A stretch of 64,000 nucleotides of DNA from Balanoglossus misakiensis (lineage: Eukaryota > Hemichordata). The stretch lies in the NCBI GenBank assembly GCA_040954595.2, contig CM082576.2, forward strand, positions 3,720,001 through 3,784,000, read 5' to 3'. Under the pieces are notes generated by a model. The model worked only from the letters and a program-made list of their open reading frames with translations, ran no database searches and was not told the origin of the DNA. Made by a program: the position numbers and the translations under genes. Below are positions 61,901-64,000 of this stretch, piece after piece. How positions within the stretch are numbered: position 1 is the stretch's first letter; each line of letters opens with the position of its first letter.

Positions 61901-64000
61901 TTTTTCAAAATGAACATCACATCGAGAGTTTCACATTTGGCATCTTGGATTATTTGCCGGCTGCAGTTCAGACATTTATCATTTATATTTATCCATGACC
62001 AGCATAATTTTCTAAAACTTAATTCAATTTTCTGATAAAAGAAAATATGTTTACAAACAGTGTTGACCACCTAAAGTTCCACTGAGAGAAAAAAAGATGA
62101 TAAAGCCATTGTCTATTTTTAAAAGGCAGCTTACACTGTCAGTCAGTATTTGTCGGTCTGTCTCTCATTCTGAATTTCAAAAGCAAAATATCATATGTGC
62201 TCATAAATGACACGTGACATTTATGAATGCGTGCCTTTATCTCTGTTGGCATGTAATTCCTTCCGTTTCAAAGCCAGGCACTGTCAAAAGAAATTACCCA
62301 CATGAACAACTTTCAGATATGATATGAGGCAATTATGGTGAATTCAAAGACCAAGAAATAACTTTGGTCAGTGTAGAATTCTATCAAACCTCTCCTAAAA
62401 ATACAGAGTGTGTTTGTGTGCGTAATTTCCTCAACACACCAGATCGTGGCCTGTTGATATTGTTTTAAAATTGGACCTATTTGATTCAAAACTGATTTTT
62501 TTGTACTTGGGAGCATTACATCAGGATTATTGGACCATTTTGAAGTTCAGTTGATATTGCCAAAAGAAAATTGATTTCTGGCCTGAAAATCTGTGTTCAA
62601 TAATCATATTGTCTGCACCTGAAATATTGTGCATTACAGTAACACATCAATGACAGTGATGTGGGATGTTGGTCGCGTACCTAGTACGGGTTTGTCGTTG
62701 CGATGATACTGCTGCAGTTGGTAGTCATAGTGACTCTACCAGCAAAGCTCATTTGCATGTGTATATGGTTGTGAACATCTGATGGTTTTAAGTCTTGTTT
62801 TGTGGTGGTTAGGGAATAAATTGAATACCCTGTCTTCAATGAACACAAGCAACATGTGTATTAATACCCTTCTGGCCCTGACACCGACTCTTATTGTTGA
62901 TAGTGGTAAGCCTATAAAATCTGTCCAACTTCCACAAACTGGCTACCAGCCTTTGCCACAAAAAAAGAATTACTGATGCACCACGCTTTCTGGGGATTCT
63001 GCGTCTTTGGTGAGTGTGCGGATGATTTGAATCGACAAGCAGCAAACTTGTAAAAAAAAATTTGCTGAACTCTTTTCATCCCGGGATCAAAGCAACAGTA
63101 TCTCACGTCATGAATATTTTACTGATTCCTTTAAAAAAATGTAATCCTCAAAATAGCGTGTTTAACAGTTTTGGATGAGATGGCAAACAAAGGGGGGTGC
63201 TTTTAGCTGGTGCTGAGTATGAACCCTTGTGTGCTTTAATGAAAGAGGAAAGAGGAATACAATAGTGTCGATTTCATGATGGATTTTGAAATGACAAGAA
63301 AGAGCAGGATATTATTGGCAGATTGCGAGAGAGTCTGCATGCCCTGTGACAGAAATAATTAGTATTAATCTGGAGTAATAAATAAACAGAAAAGGCATGA
63401 TTTATGAGCCTGATTTTCAAGACACAAGACCGCAAAATTTTAAGAGAAATTAAGGATGTTGAAATTCATACTCAATAACAGCAGGAAATGAAATCCGTTT
63501 CCGACGATTGTGTGTTTTTTGCCTTACAAGATCTGCGCAGTCTATTGTCATGTTTTTTTTTCCTCTCTGGTGGCAGCTGGTACAACCTTTGACTGTGCTG
63601 GATGCTGATCCATCAAAGGCTGTAGACGAACAAAAGAGGGAAAAGCGCGCAGATAAATGCGTGTCTGTAGAGGATGATGCATCATACCCAGCGATACAAT
63701 GACACACAGGTCTTCTGTCGCATCGCCGATCGACCCAGTATATATACACCCCGGCTGTTTTCTGTTCATGCTTCCCTAGATACGTGCCTTCATGGCATCG
63801 GATCAAAAGGAGAGAGAGAGAGAAAAAAAAAATGTTCTCGTTTAATCCAGTGATGTTCAGTCGCATCTGAACACATGGAACTGGTGATTATCGACTAAAT
63901 GAGTGACGTTGGTCACAATTAGCCGTTTTTCGGTGTCCTGACATTGGTCGGGCTGCATGCATTTTCTCATGGACGTTTTCGGTGAAAGGAAACGTGAATT

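Larger units (their letters stand above)
52804..64000. other. CDIN1 intron 8 and right flank, no exon found
   Basis: I looked on the plus strand for the next CDIN1 exon (expected to read like a GYDKTPDF-type motif) and found none, so this 11.2-kb stretch is intron to the right edge. It contains simple repeats, one perfect palindrome and no supported gene on either strand. Confidence 0.5.

Overview
The window is eukaryotic, intron-rich genomic DNA. It most likely comes from an invertebrate deuterostome, and a cephalochordate (lancelet) fits best. The reasons are vertebrate-type orthologues (FBXO28, ETAA1, CDIN1) with short GT-AG introns, expanded LRR-ROCO-death-domain genes, and lineage-restricted homeobox and WxxW-domain genes. 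The species call is inference. I found no tRNA, rRNA, CRISPR array or autonomous transposon.

Layout, left to right. At 1-178 (-) a possible first coding exon runs off the left edge. At 1821-5265 (+) a six-exon gene encodes a secreted protein with three mucin-type WxxW (CysD) modules behind a TATA promoter. From 5686 to 10624, two near-identical divergent homeobox genes sit head to head as a large inverted duplication (copy A on -, copy B on +) around a 2.8-kb shared upstream region that itself contains a diverged direct repeat.

From 11492 to 27948, five minus-strand genes form a cluster: three two-exon ninjurin-like membrane proteins (A, B, C) interleaved with two large LRR / Roc-like / COR / Death-domain proteins. 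In transcription order they are LRR-2, ninjurin C, ninjurin B, LRR-1, ninjurin A. Both LRR proteins begin with an N-myristoylation signal and carry a degenerate GTPase site. Vertebrate NINJ1 ruptures the plasma membrane in lytic cell death, and death domains are signalling adaptors, so the cluster may be a cell-death or innate-immune module. That functional link is inference. The death-domain exon of LRR-1 carries a one-base frame break.

From 30630 to the right edge the content is conserved housekeeping: FBXO28 (-), ETAA1 (-) and, head to head with ETAA1, CDIN1 (+). Eight CDIN1 exons are visible and its nuclease core lies beyond the window. CDIN1 introns take up most of 38-64 kb. In humans ETAA1 lies near MEIS1 and CDIN1 near MEIS2, so their adjacency here suggests an ancestral Meis neighbourhood, and the long introns are candidates for Meis regulatory DNA.

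All exon models were assembled by hand from splice signals, reading phase and paralogue or orthologue similarity. No alignment or expression data were available.
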